Virus record (IMG/VR): IMGVR_UViG_3300005581_000066
Coordinates: 1 to 33,876 of that record
Length of the DNA stretch: 33,876 nt
Strand: one strand, 5' to 3'
Origin: a virus
Below the pieces are notes generated by a model that saw nothing but the letters and a program-made list of their open reading frames with translations, did not search any database and was not told the DNA's origin. Position 1 is the stretch's first letter; each line of letters starts with the position of its first letter. Shown one piece after another: positions 1-6,983 of this stretch. Both the position numbers and the translations under genes were made by a program.

Positions 1-1
1 G

Positions 2-823
2 ATTAAAATCTTCCACGACACTGCTCACTACGGCAAAAGCTCAGAACAGATCTATGATGAGATCTATGAGCAGTATGATGATGAAGAATTAGCGGCACTT
101 GGCGAGTTGTTAGACGAACACATTGACTGGGAGAAAGAAGGCAAAAATGGTCAGCCTGCTTACTCTAAAGAAGAGCTCAAACAGATCCGTGATGAGATCA
201 AAGAAGCTATGATGACAGCGGCTCAGGCAGCGGGTGCGGGAAATGTACCAGCAGAAATTGGTCGTATGATCAAAGAGCTTACTGAGCCAAAGATGAACTG
301 GCGTGAAATTCTCCGGCAACAAATTCAAAGCACTATTAAAAACGATTATACCTTTATGCGTCCTAACCGTAAGGGTTGGCACATGACTGCTATTTTGCCC
401 GGTACTAACTACGACGAGACTATTGATATTTGTATTGGCATTGACATGTCTGGCTCTATTGGTGATGACCAAGCTAAAGATTTTATTAGCGAAATTAAAG
501 GCATTATGGACGAGTACAAAGAGTACAAGATTAAACTGTGGTGTTTTGATACTAAAGTCTACAACGAACAAGACTTTGACGGCTACGGCGAAGACATTAT
601 GGAATATGAAGTTAAAGGTGGCGGTGGTACAGAATTTGATGCCAACTGGGACTACATGAAACAACATGATATTATGCCTAAGAAGTTTATCATGTTTACA
701 GATGGATACCCATATGGCTCTTGGGGCGATGAGAACTACTGTGACACATTCTTTGTAATACACGGTAACAATACAGTTGTACCTCCGTTTGGTGCTCACG
801 CATACTACGAGTTTAAGAATTAA
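2..823 (+). CDS. VWA-like (DUF2201-type) protein, 5' end cut off
   Basis: The frame is open to the left window edge, so the start lies outside; at least 273 residues are visible. The C-terminal half looks like a von Willebrand factor A fold with a metal-ion-dependent adhesion site: DMSGS at bases 443-457 (DxSxS), the Thr of GGGGT at 629-631 and the Asp of FTDG at 701-703. An acidic and lysine-rich helical stretch precedes it. This arrangement fits the DUF2201 family (putative metallopeptidase domain plus VWA-like domain), in which VWA proteins commonly partner MoxR-type AAA+ ATPases; in marine T4-like phages such a gene is often found near one. No HExxH motif is visible, but its expected place is off the edge. 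The protein probably acts in the cytoplasm; its substrate is unknown. The next gene starts inside its stop codon (TAATG). Confidence 0.75.
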   Translation: MKIFHDTAHYGKSSEQIYDEIYEQYDDEELAALGELLDEHIDWEKEGKNGQPAYSKEELKQIRDEIKEAMMTAAQAAGAGNVPAEIGRMIKELTEPKMNWREILRQQIQSTIKNDYTFMRPNRKGWHMTAILPGTNYDETIDICIGIDMSGSIGDDQAKDFISEIKGIMDEYKEYKIKLWCFDTKVYNEQDFDGYGEDIMEYEVKGGGGTEFDANWDYMKQHDIMPKKFIMFTDGYPYGSWGDENYCDTFFVIHGNNTVVPPFGAHAYYEFKN

Positions 824-1101
824 TGAGTTTAAAAACCGGTAAGGTTAACCCCCTTAATGCGCTGGATTTGAGAAAGGTCTCATTTCCAGCGTTTCATTTC
901 CATTATACGTTGTTGCCTAAATATACTCCTACATTTCATAAAAATATAGATTCTTGGATTTACACCAATTTAAATAGTAGATATTATATAGGTCAAGCTG
1001 TAGACCTTGTTGATAATACTGTAGTCTATGTTACAAAGATAGGGTTTGAGCAAGAAAAAGAACTTAGTTTCTTCAAACTTGCATGCCCACATTTAATCTA
1101 A
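823..1101 (+). CDS. hypothetical phage protein, 92 aa
   Basis: A small protein whose ATG overlaps the stop of the VWA-like gene by one base (TAATG at 821-825), so it is probably translated by coupling. It is rich in aromatic residues and carries FHFHYTLLPKYTPTFH near residues 24-39, with IDSWIYTNLNSRYYIG in the middle. There is no signal peptide or membrane segment, and I recognise no family. Reading direction, coupling and lack of a better competing frame support it as a real gene. The only gap in the plus-strand block follows it: 41 bases holding a Shine-Dalgarno and an AT-rich stretch. Confidence 0.65.
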   Translation: MSLKTGKVNPLNALDLRKVSFPAFHFHYTLLPKYTPTFHKNIDSWIYTNLNSRYYIGQAVDLVDNTVVYVTKIGFEQEKELSFFKLACPHLI

Positions 1102-1142
1102 TAGATAATTAATATACATATATAATCATTTAAGGAGATCGT
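1102..1142 (+). promoter_or_regulatory. AT-rich gap with strong Shine-Dalgarno, possible promoter
   Basis: The only untranslated gap on the plus strand. AAGGAG lies at 1132-1137, five bases before the ATG at 1143, a near-ideal ribosome binding site. Upstream, TATATAATC could be a -10-like or phage-late-like element, but no matching -35 is obvious. The ribosome site is seen directly; promoter activity is a guess. Confidence 0.35.
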
Positions 1143-1376
1143 ATGACTGAAGAAACTAAAACACCAATGCCAGCGGCACAACCTGCACCTGCACCCGAGC
1201 AACAGGAATCTGCAGATTTAACTGTTAATGACCTCAATGCTCTTAAAACTATCATTGATATTGCTAGTTCACGGGGTGCATTTAAACCAAATGAAATGGT
1301 AGCTGTCGGACAAACTTATCAAAAGCTATTTTCATTTTTAGAAACAGTGTCAAAACAAACAAAACAAGGAGCCTAA
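1143..1376 (+). CDS. hypothetical phage protein, 77 aa, Pro/Ala-rich N-terminus
   Basis: The start is set by AAGGAG five bases upstream. Residues 8-22 form a flexible Pro/Ala/Gln-rich tail (PMPAAQPAPAPEQQ). The rest is a compact helical segment, LNALKTIIDIASSRGAFKP near residues 31-49, followed by VGQTYQKLFSFL. I have the impression that similar short proteins with an 'IDIASSRGAF' core recur in marine T4-like phages, but I cannot name a function. The next gene begins one base after the stop codon, with its own AAGGAG inside this gene's 3' end (1366-1371), so the two are co-translated. Confidence 0.7.
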   Translation: MTEETKTPMPAAQPAPAPEQQESADLTVNDLNALKTIIDIASSRGAFKPNEMVAVGQTYQKLFSFLETVSKQTKQGA

Positions 1377-1377
1377 T

Positions 1378-2040
1378 ATGGCTGTAAATTTAAAACACGT
1401 AGGTCGTATTAAAACTAATGGCAGAAAATGTCTTGTGGTTTTTAGAACGTTGCCTAACGATGCATTCAATTGTCTAATTGTACAAACAGAAAATTTGTCA
1501 GACAGCTATCATGATTCATTAATTAATCTAGTCGAATCGCCGGCTGCACAAAATGCAAATGAATTTGCTGAAGTACTAGCTCGTGCTGTTTTCTCCGACG
1601 GTAGTACAATGTTGCCTAGTCTCCATGCAAAAGGAAACTTAGTTAAAGTTCCTACTGACATGGTTGAAATGCTACCAAATAATTCTGTGGCGATTTTGTT
1701 ATCTGAATTAAATCAAATGATTGCAGAACAACAAGGAATAAGTGTTCAAGATCTAGCTGTTACAGATGGTAACGCAAAAAGCGAAATTAAAGAAATTGCC
1801 ACTGCTAAAGATATTAGTCCTAAAGACATCAGCACAGATCCAGTAATTGATCAAGGTAGAACAACTAGTGCAAGTGTTAATGACGCAGAACAGGTACTAA
1901 CAGTACCGTCTGGTACTCCAGATGATGTCGCTAAATTCTATCGTAGTCAAGCTGATAAATTAAGTAAGCAGGCTGCGGAAATGCGTAGAAAGGCCGAAGA
2001 TTTATCTCCTACAAAGAAAAAAACAGCAATTAAAGAGTGA
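1378..2040 (+). CDS. hypothetical phage protein, 220 aa, helical C-terminus
   Basis: The start ATG is six bases after AAGGAG (1366-1371). Residues about 1-120 look globular (KHVGRIKTNGRKCLVVFRTL, then a stretch around FAEVLARAVFSDGSTMLPSL). Residues about 120-185 are low-complexity and probably flexible. The last 35 residues (AKFYRSQADKLSKQAAEMRR, then lysine-rich) have the heptad spacing of a short coiled coil. The order beta-rich head, linker and coiled tail suggests a scaffold or assembly role, but that is inference. There are no enzymatic motifs. The following gene starts on a GTG overlapping this stop. Confidence 0.7.
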   Translation: MAVNLKHVGRIKTNGRKCLVVFRTLPNDAFNCLIVQTENLSDSYHDSLINLVESPAAQNANEFAEVLARAVFSDGSTMLPSLHAKGNLVKVPTDMVEMLPNNSVAILLSELNQMIAEQQGISVQDLAVTDGNAKSEIKEIATAKDISPKDISTDPVIDQGRTTSASVNDAEQVLTVPSGTPDDVAKFYRSQADKLSKQAAEMRRKAEDLSPTKKKTAIKE

Positions 2041-2357
2041 ACAAGGGAAAGAAGTTTCCCACCGATGTAGTAGAACACTGGCCTGAAGTATTTGGCGAAA
2101 TTACACTAAACGTAGTTCCACTAAAATACTTAGATTCCATTACGATTAAATTCAAGAATGGTAAAGTGTGGGAAATTAATATGAGAGCAAAGCAGGCACA
2201 AAGTGATTGGGACTCGTTTGAAACAAGTCTCAAAGATATGCTTTCCTCATACGAAAGCGAAATAGACAATGTCGATTTTAAATTAGATACAGAAAGAGTT
2301 AAAAAAGACATGATTAAACATACAAACAGATTTTTAAAGAAAAGACAGCTTAGATGA
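2037..2357 (+). CDS. hypothetical phage protein, 106 aa, GTG start
   Basis: It starts with GTG at 2037, overlapping the previous stop (GTGA). The only alternative Met in the N-terminal half (M50 of the GTG-started protein, base 2184) would discard the well-formed N-terminal domain, so GTG is preferred; the ribosome site is weak, which suggests translational coupling. It contains VVEHWPEVFGEITLNVVPL, then a beta-hairpin-like ITIKFKNGKVWEINM and a basic helical C-terminus (RFLKKRQLR). The short 'GxVWE' strand resembles small conserved proteins of marine T4-like phages, but no function is known to me. Its stop overlaps the ATG of thyX (ATGA), linking it to the nucleotide-metabolism gene. Confidence 0.65.
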   Translation: MNKGKKFPTDVVEHWPEVFGEITLNVVPLKYLDSITIKFKNGKVWEINMRAKQAQSDWDSFETSLKDMLSSYESEIDNVDFKLDTERVKKDMIKHTNRFLKKRQLR

Positions 2358-3028
2358 AAGTTAAACTTGTATCATACTCACAACCAACAGATGAGTTCCG
2401 CCAACAGAATATTACAGATGCACTAGACCTTGTTGCATACTGTGCTAGAGTTAGTAATCCTGCTAATCAATTTAATACAGAAACTAGTGAAAAACTAATT
2501 AAGTATTTGATTAAGCATCAACACTGGTCGCCACTTGAAATGGTCAGTGCCTGTATTGAAATTAAAACTACACGCGACATTGCTCGACAAATTTTACGTC
2601 ATCGTAGTTTTAGCTTCCAAGAGTTTAGCCAACGCTACGCTGATCCTACAGCAGAGTTAGATGAAGCGTTTGTATTACGCGAAGCAAGATTTCAAGATAC
2701 AAAGAATAGGCAAAATAGTGTTGAGTTGGACATGAATGATGAAAAACAAAAACTATTAGCTGTTGAATGGGAAAGGGCACAACGGCGGGTGTTATTTTCA
2801 GTTAAACAAGAGTATTCTTGGGCTATTAAGAATGGTATTGCCAAAGAACAGGCTCGTGCTGTTCTTCCAGAAGGTCTTACAATTAGTCGTATGTATATGA
2901 ATGGTACATTACGTAGTTGGATACACTATATTGATCTACGTAAAGAAAACGGTACACAAAAAGAACATATGGAAATTGCGTTAGCTTGTGCTAAAATTAT
3001 TGCAGAAATTTTTCCGTTAGATCGTTAA
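2354..3028 (+). CDS. thyX: flavin-dependent thymidylate synthase ThyX
   Basis: ThyX converts dUMP to dTMP using FAD, NADPH and methylene-tetrahydrofolate, supplying thymidine for phage DNA synthesis in the host cytoplasm. The family signature RHRX7S is present: RHR at residues 82-84 and Ser92 in RHRSFSFQEFSQRY. The C-terminal region GLTISRMYMNGTLRSW fits the nucleotide-binding part. The 224-residue length is normal for ThyX. The ATG overlaps the upstream stop (ATGA). Its stop codon overlaps the stop of the convergent radical SAM gene by four bases (3025-3028), so no intergenic terminator separates the two transcription directions. ThyX is common in T4-like marine phages, replacing the td/ThyA type. 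Confidence 0.97.
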   Translation: MKVKLVSYSQPTDEFRQQNITDALDLVAYCARVSNPANQFNTETSEKLIKYLIKHQHWSPLEMVSACIEIKTTRDIARQILRHRSFSFQEFSQRYADPTAELDEAFVLREARFQDTKNRQNSVELDMNDEKQKLLAVEWERAQRRVLFSVKQEYSWAIKNGIAKEQARAVLPEGLTISRMYMNGTLRSWIHYIDLRKENGTQKEHMEIALACAKIIAEIFPLDR

Positions 3029-4194
3029 TTTTCAAAAGTTGTATCGCCCGGCCACAGAGGTAACTTTGTTCCGGGCGCTCTCTTGGGTATTTTACTGTCG
3101 GCACTACTAACACAGCTTTCGCTGATACAGGGTTTAGGACCATCAAATAGTTTAAATCCTGTCTCAATGTTTCCTAGAGGAGCATCTCCACAACTGTAGC
3201 TACGTTTAATGCTGCCGTCGGGTTCACGAATAATAATTCCTCTATAACCACTTGAACATTCCCAATCTTTAAATTTGTTAAAATTAAAAGCATTAAAACG
3301 TTCTGCTTGATCTATATACCAAATTTTGTGTTCACTGTCTCTAAACTCTACTTGAAAGTGTTGTGGTACTTTACTCTGTGCTTCTTGGTATATAGGATCA
3401 GGAGTTTTAAAAAACTTAGGTTCAGGTCGTTTTACCAGTTTGGCGAGTGCGGATTTTGTCTCAGTAAATGCTCGTTGTGGCATTCCGTTGTGCAGACGCT
3501 TTAACATTTCGTCAGTATATCCATCTACAACACGACTGGCAGTAGGATCACTCTGCGGCTTTAGTGTAACGTTGATACCTTGATTGTGAAAGAACAATGC
3601 GTTATCAAAATCACGTTCAAACCATTTGGGAACCATAACCATGTTAATGGTTATCTGCACATCATGCTGTTGACATAAAATTAATTTATTTGCAAACTCT
3701 TGCATCTTTTCGGGTGTGTCTACATGTTCAGTATGTAGACTTGCTGTAATACTAGCACGATGAAACTTGCTAACGGCAGGGCAATACTTCTCTTCAAACC
3801 ATTTAAGTGGTCGACTCATATTGCTAGTCATATGCACACTAGTATAGTTTGTGTTATCTACATCATCGTTTAGGTAATTAAGGATGTCAATGTAACCAGG
3901 ATGGAAAGTAGGCTCTCCTCCACTAAGACTAAAATGGAAACTATTAAAATTACGTTCTCTAGCTTGTCGTTTGATTTCGTCTATTGTCTTTAAACACAGT
4001 TCAGTTGGTCTATGGTCCTTGCTGTCGCTTCGTGCATATGGCCAACAGTAGCTACAACGGTAATTGCAGTATCTGCCCAACAACCAACTAACTGTAAATA
4101 GGTCTTTGTACAACATTGTACGCTGTCCAACACGAACAATATCATTGTAGGGAATTTGTGTGAAGTCATAGGCACTCCAACTTAGGTCATTCAT
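3025..4194 (-). CDS. radical SAM protein with C-terminal SPASM-like Cys cluster (rSAM1)
   Basis: Radical SAM enzymes use a [4Fe-4S] cluster to cleave S-adenosylmethionine and start radical chemistry. The cluster motif CNYRCSYC is at residues 43-50 (Cys43/47/50) and the SAM-binding GGEP at 92-95. The C-terminal part has Cys in the SPASM-like layout: CSSGYRG, then a PDGS turn, SCGDAPLGNI, and CISESC, suggesting auxiliary Fe-S clusters. Such enzymes modify peptides, proteins or sugars; the substrate here is unknown. It is the last gene of the island, two bases after the SGNH gene upstream, and it overlaps thyX convergently. One 60-base line of its 3' end hand-counts to about 47% G+C, well above the adjacent SGNH genes, suggesting a different origin. 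Confidence 0.88.
   Translation of the reverse strand: MNDLSWSAYDFTQIPYNDIVRVGQRTMLYKDLFTVSWLLGRYCNYRCSYCWPYARSDSKDHRPTELCLKTIDEIKRQARERNFNSFHFSLSGGEPTFHPGYIDILNYLNDDVDNTNYTSVHMTSNMSRPLKWFEEKYCPAVSKFHRASITASLHTEHVDTPEKMQEFANKLILCQQHDVQITINMVMVPKWFERDFDNALFFHNQGINVTLKPQSDPTASRVVDGYTDEMLKRLHNGMPQRAFTETKSALAKLVKRPEPKFFKTPDPIYQEAQSKVPQHFQVEFRDSEHKIWYIDQAERFNAFNFNKFKDWECSSGYRGIIIREPDGSIKRSYSCGDAPLGNIETGFKLFDGPKPCISESCVSSADSKIPKRAPGTKLPLWPGDTTFEN
3045..3077. other. GC-rich inverted repeat at the convergent gene junction
   Basis: CGCCCGG (3045-3051) pairs perfectly with CCGGGCG (3071-3077) across a 19-base loop. It lies inside the last codons of the radical SAM gene (codons for APG and PGD), just beyond the thyX stop. 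Seven G-C pairs are notable in AT-rich DNA. Neither side has a clean U-tract, so it is not a classical intrinsic terminator; it might slow or end transcription from either direction. Confidence 0.35.
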
Positions 4195-4217
4195 AATTAA
4201 CTTTTTCTAAAATAATA
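4192..4217 (-). repeat. 26-base direct repeat, copy A
   Basis: Covers the last codons of the first SGNH gene (YYFRKS stop), the TT spacer and the ATG of rSAM1. It is identical at 24 of 26 bases to 4893-4918, the junction on the other side of the same SGNH gene. The pair frames one gene unit (period 701 bases) and marks a past duplication or recombination. Confidence 0.85.
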
Positions 4218-4895
4218 CTCAAATGGTTGAGTGGGATTAATAAACATACTTTTATCAAGTGTGGGATATATGTCATTTATAATACAATGATGCATATGTT
4301 TTCCTAAAATTAAATTGTTTTCTTCGCTCATATGGCATTTTCTAGCATCTTGGAATCCCTCTATTTCATGAAATTGTTGTTTGTTAAAATATTCAAGTTC
4401 TAATTCACTAACACCGCCTATTACAGAGCCATAGGCTACCTCAATTATAAATCCAATAGGACATTTACGTTTAATATCATCTATCATTAGTTGATGAAAA
4501 TGTTCATCAGATTCGTTATAAGTATACTTAAAAAACATATCCATTGCAGTTAAATGTGCTAATTTTTCCGGAGAATGTTTTTGTTTTTCTAACATATATT
4601 GAGTATTCGAAGGATTCCAATTACTACCAAATTCTTCATGATCGCCTGGCATATGAGCAAATCTTCTGCAAGAATTAGTTATTAAAAAAATTACTTTATC
4701 ATACTTAGACAGATCTGTTTTATCAAATATTCTTTTAGAAAAATATAAACTAGCTCCGCCTCCACAAAAGTTATCCACATTGTGAAATTGTCGTAAGTAA
4801 TCAATCCAGCTAGGCCCAACATCTAACCATCTATTTTTATCTTTCCAGTTTATATGATCGTCTCCAAAGCTATCACCAAATATTGCTATTTTCAT
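4197..4895 (-). CDS. SGNH/GDSL-type hydrolase paralogue 1, 232 aa
   Basis: SGNH hydrolases are esterases or acetylhydrolases with a nucleophilic Ser in a GDS block. Here IFGDSFGDD puts that Ser at residue 9, and DARKCHMSEENN near the C-terminus would supply the Asp-His pair. A glycine-rich turn (CGGGASLYFSK) fits block II. The usual block III 'GxND' is not recognisable; the matching strand reads IFLITNSCRR. In glycan clusters such proteins often add or remove O-acyl groups; the role here is inferred. It has no signal peptide, so it is cytoplasmic. It is one of three tandem paralogues, two bases before rSAM1 and 23 bases after paralogue 2. The flanking 26-base repeats suggest it was gained or duplicated as a unit. 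Confidence 0.78.
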   Translation of the reverse strand: MKIAIFGDSFGDDHINWKDKNRWLDVGPSWIDYLRQFHNVDNFCGGGASLYFSKRIFDKTDLSKYDKVIFLITNSCRRFAHMPGDHEEFGSNWNPSNTQYMLEKQKHSPEKLAHLTAMDMFFKYTYNESDEHFHQLMIDDIKRKCPIGFIIEVAYGSVIGGVSELELEYFNKQQFHEIEGFQDARKCHMSEENNLILGKHMHHCIINDIYPTLDKSMFINPTQPFEYYFRKS

Positions 4896-4918
4896 AATTA
4901 AAATTTTCTAAAATAATA
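4893..4918 (-). repeat. 26-base direct repeat, copy B (relic of an SGNH gene 3' end)
   Basis: In the gap between SGNH paralogues 2 and 1. Read on the minus strand it gives YYFRKF plus a stop, then TT and the ATG of paralogue 1, matching copy A (4192-4217) at 24 of 26 bases. It follows the TAA of paralogue 2 directly and in frame, so that gene's end reads HYFRKRLW-stop-YYFRKF-stop. Confidence 0.85.
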
Positions 4919-5680
4919 TTACCAAAGTCTTTTTCTAAAATAATGAGTGCGATCTCTAACTGGATTTACAAAATCATTTTTATTTAAGTAAACTGAGTCA
5001 CCTTGCAAAAATTTTAATATTTGATCTGCTAGTATTTTGTGATTCTCTTCATTCATATGGCATTTTCTAGCATCGTGTAATTCAGGAGAGTTTGGCATAT
5101 TTTCTCCTAATCCAAAATATAATGTGTCTTTTTGTGAGATATCTAATAATGTCGAAGACCCTGCCGTATCTAGACTAGGAATAGAACTAGGAAATGCAGG
5201 AATTAACACACTATCTGGTCTTTTTTCTTTAATGTCATCTAAGATTAATGAATGTATAGTATGATCAAATTGATCATTCTGTATGTATAGGTAGTAGTCC
5301 CTAACTGCCATTAAAAAGTTTTTTTCTATTAAATTATAATTATTAAATTTTTTCTTATCTTCTATAATAGAAAAAACTGAAGACAAGTTATAAAATGTCT
5401 TATTAATTTCATTACATCCGTCTGGTAATTTATCAAAAGTGATTCTGCGACAAGGAAAAGTTACTACAAAAATTATCTTATCAAAATTTTTATAATGTTG
5501 GTCAAATAGTTTTTTTGACCAATATGTGCTTGTAGCAGAACTAGCAAAATTTGTTATTTGATAGTTAGTAGTATTTCGTATATGATCTATCCACGAATGC
5601 CCTATATCTGCCCATTCAATATCCCATTGGGGACTAGTATCATGGGCAAAACTATCTCCAAAAATAGCAAGAGTGGTCAT
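4919..5680 (-). CDS. SGNH/GDSL-type hydrolase paralogue 2, 253 aa
   Basis: Same family as its two neighbours: IFGDSFAHD at residues 6-14 carries the candidate nucleophile, and DARKCHMNEENH near the C-terminus carries the candidate Asp-His. Block II is degenerate (NFASSATSTYWSK lacks the glycine run of its sisters). The strand that would carry block III reads IFVVTFPCRR, with no Asn, so catalysis may differ from classic SGNH enzymes or activity may be lost. The centre is longer than in paralogue 1. The ATG overlaps the upstream paralogue's stop (ATGA at 5677-5680). The end is odd: HYFRKRLW-stop is followed in frame by a relic YYFRKF-stop. The gene is very AT-rich; one sampled 60-base line counts 25% G+C. 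Confidence 0.75.
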   Translation of the reverse strand: MTTLAIFGDSFAHDTSPQWDIEWADIGHSWIDHIRNTTNYQITNFASSATSTYWSKKLFDQHYKNFDKIIFVVTFPCRRITFDKLPDGCNEINKTFYNLSSVFSIIEDKKKFNNYNLIEKNFLMAVRDYYLYIQNDQFDHTIHSLILDDIKEKRPDSVLIPAFPSSIPSLDTAGSSTLLDISQKDTLYFGLGENMPNSPELHDARKCHMNEENHKILADQILKFLQGDSVYLNKNDFVNPVRDRTHYFRKRLW

Positions 5681-6432
5681 AGTGTTTTTGGTCTCCAGTA
5701 GTGATCTAATTTCATAGGTGGCTTAACAAAATCATTAATGTCTAAATGTACTGGTTCTCCAGATAAAAATTTTAACATTTTGCGATAGAATATAAAATTG
5801 TTTTCTTCACTCATATGACATTTTCTAGCATCAACTCTTGTAGAATGTATTTTATGATATAGTTTTAAATATGTATTATTACATAGATATTCTAGTTCCA
5901 TGTGACCTATTTCACACATTGCTTTATGTGTTAAATTAGGTATACTATTGTGGAAACAAGGTATAATAACAGTATCGGGTCTAATTTTTTTTATAGCATC
6001 TACCATTAACCAATGAGAGTCTTGATCATACTCATCGTTTTTTACTAATAGAAAATAATTTTCAATAGCAGTTAATTGAGTAATTCCATGAGAATGCGGA
6101 TTTAATCGAAGTAATTCTTTTTTCCATCTTACTACTTGATCGTAGTTAGGATGGTGTTTTTGACTACGTGCTAGATTAGAAAAATCTTCAATTTCTATTG
6201 TTAGTCTACCAGGGCTTGTAATCATAAAGATAATTCTGTCGTGTTCGGCATGAGTATCCTTAAATTGATTAAAGCTGTAAAATAGTGAAGCACCACCTTC
6301 AGCATAATTTGAAACACTATTATGTCCAGTCATTCCTAGCAATTGTGTCCAGCCTGGGCCTACATCATTAAATCTATGTGGCCATTGTGAGTTATCATCA
6401 CCAAAACTATCTCCATAGATTCCTATTTTCAT
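5677..6432 (-). CDS. SGNH/GDSL-type hydrolase paralogue 3, 251 aa
   Basis: First of the three to be transcribed. IYGDSFGDD at residues 5-13 is the Ser block; NYAEGGASLFYS matches the glycine turn of paralogue 1; DARKCHMSEENN near residue 210 is the Asp-His block. The block III strand is IFMITSPGR, again without GxND. N-terminal FNDVGPGWTQLL parallels LDVGPSWIDYL in paralogue 1, so 1 and 3 look closer to each other than to 2 in these motifs. The ATG overlaps the stop of the dehydrogenase-like gene (ATGA). An esterase or acyl-transfer role on a sugar is plausible from context only. Confidence 0.76.
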   Translation of the reverse strand: MKIGIYGDSFGDDNSQWPHRFNDVGPGWTQLLGMTGHNSVSNYAEGGASLFYSFNQFKDTHAEHDRIIFMITSPGRLTIEIEDFSNLARSQKHHPNYDQVVRWKKELLRLNPHSHGITQLTAIENYFLLVKNDEYDQDSHWLMVDAIKKIRPDTVIIPCFHNSIPNLTHKAMCEIGHMELEYLCNNTYLKLYHKIHSTRVDARKCHMSEENNFIFYRKMLKFLSGEPVHLDINDFVKPPMKLDHYWRPKTL

Positions 6433-6983
6433 TTAGTCAATTCCTGTTTTATATCAATACTTATTTCGTTAATACAAATATCTTTAGGTTGATCAATTAG
6501 CCATTTAATATATTCAGCTGTTTTACTAATAGGCATGCAGGTTCTGTCAGGGTGCTTATGTTGTACATTAGATAAACTTCCAAAACTTATTAATGTTATT
6601 TTAGGAGCAGTCCCCCAAACACCATTTATTCCTAGTGTGTTGCAATAATCTCTAAGAGCTTTTTTTTCTGCATTGTACAACCAAGCACCGCCTTTTTTTA
6701 CACGATCGGTTGTTGATCCTACGCAAATAATATGAGGGTAATGTTTATTGTCAATACAAGATTTATAAATTTGATCAAGTAAGACCGTTTGATTAAATTT
6801 CCATAATGCAGAATTGTTTATAATTACATCATAATCAAGGACTAGCTTAGATAATCGTTGCTGGCCTTCTTGTGACGTTAAATCATATCCATTAATTCTA
6901 CTAACAAATGTTGCATCTGGATATAGAGCATGTATTTCTTTAGCTATTCCCGTCTGTGGGTTCCCGGTCATTAAGATTTTCAT
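6429..6983 (-). CDS. short-chain dehydrogenase/reductase-like protein, 184 aa
   Basis: Rossmann-type oxidoreductase using NAD(P). An N-terminal beta strand leads into TGNPQTGIA (residues 6-14), a variant of TGxxxGIG; NNSA at 56-59 corresponds to NNAG; Ser90 (VGSTTD) and Y103-x-x-x-K107 (YNAEK) form the Ser-Tyr-Lys active site. At 184 residues it is short for the family (usually about 250), with a reduced C-terminal substrate region but a complete catalytic set. The ATG at 6983 lies 44 bases inside the upstream radical SAM gene; a second Met at residue 5 would remove the first strand, so the upstream start is preferred. In this cluster it may oxidise or reduce a nucleotide sugar (inference). 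Confidence 0.8.
   Translation of the reverse strand: MKILMTGNPQTGIAKEIHALYPDATFVSRINGYDLTSQEGQQRLSKLVLDYDVIINNSALWKFNQTVLLDQIYKSCIDNKHYPHIICVGSTTDRVKKGGAWLYNAEKKALRDYCNTLGINGVWGTAPKITLISFGSLSNVQHKHPDRTCMPISKTAEYIKWLIDQPKDICINEISIDIKQELTK

Noticed and set aside
107-109. TTG as the start of the VWA-like gene
   Set aside because: The same frame stays open to base 2 with sensible protein sequence, so the gene begins outside the window and TTG is only an internal Leu codon.
110-799. Long open frame on the minus strand opposite the VWA-like gene
   Set aside because: Its translation is a low-information, Val/Asn/Phe-rich shadow with no domain, while the plus frame carries a full VWA metal site.
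3045-3077. Rho-independent terminator between thyX and rSAM1
   Set aside because: The stem is good but the 19-base loop is long and no U-tract follows on either strand, so it is reported as an inverted repeat only.
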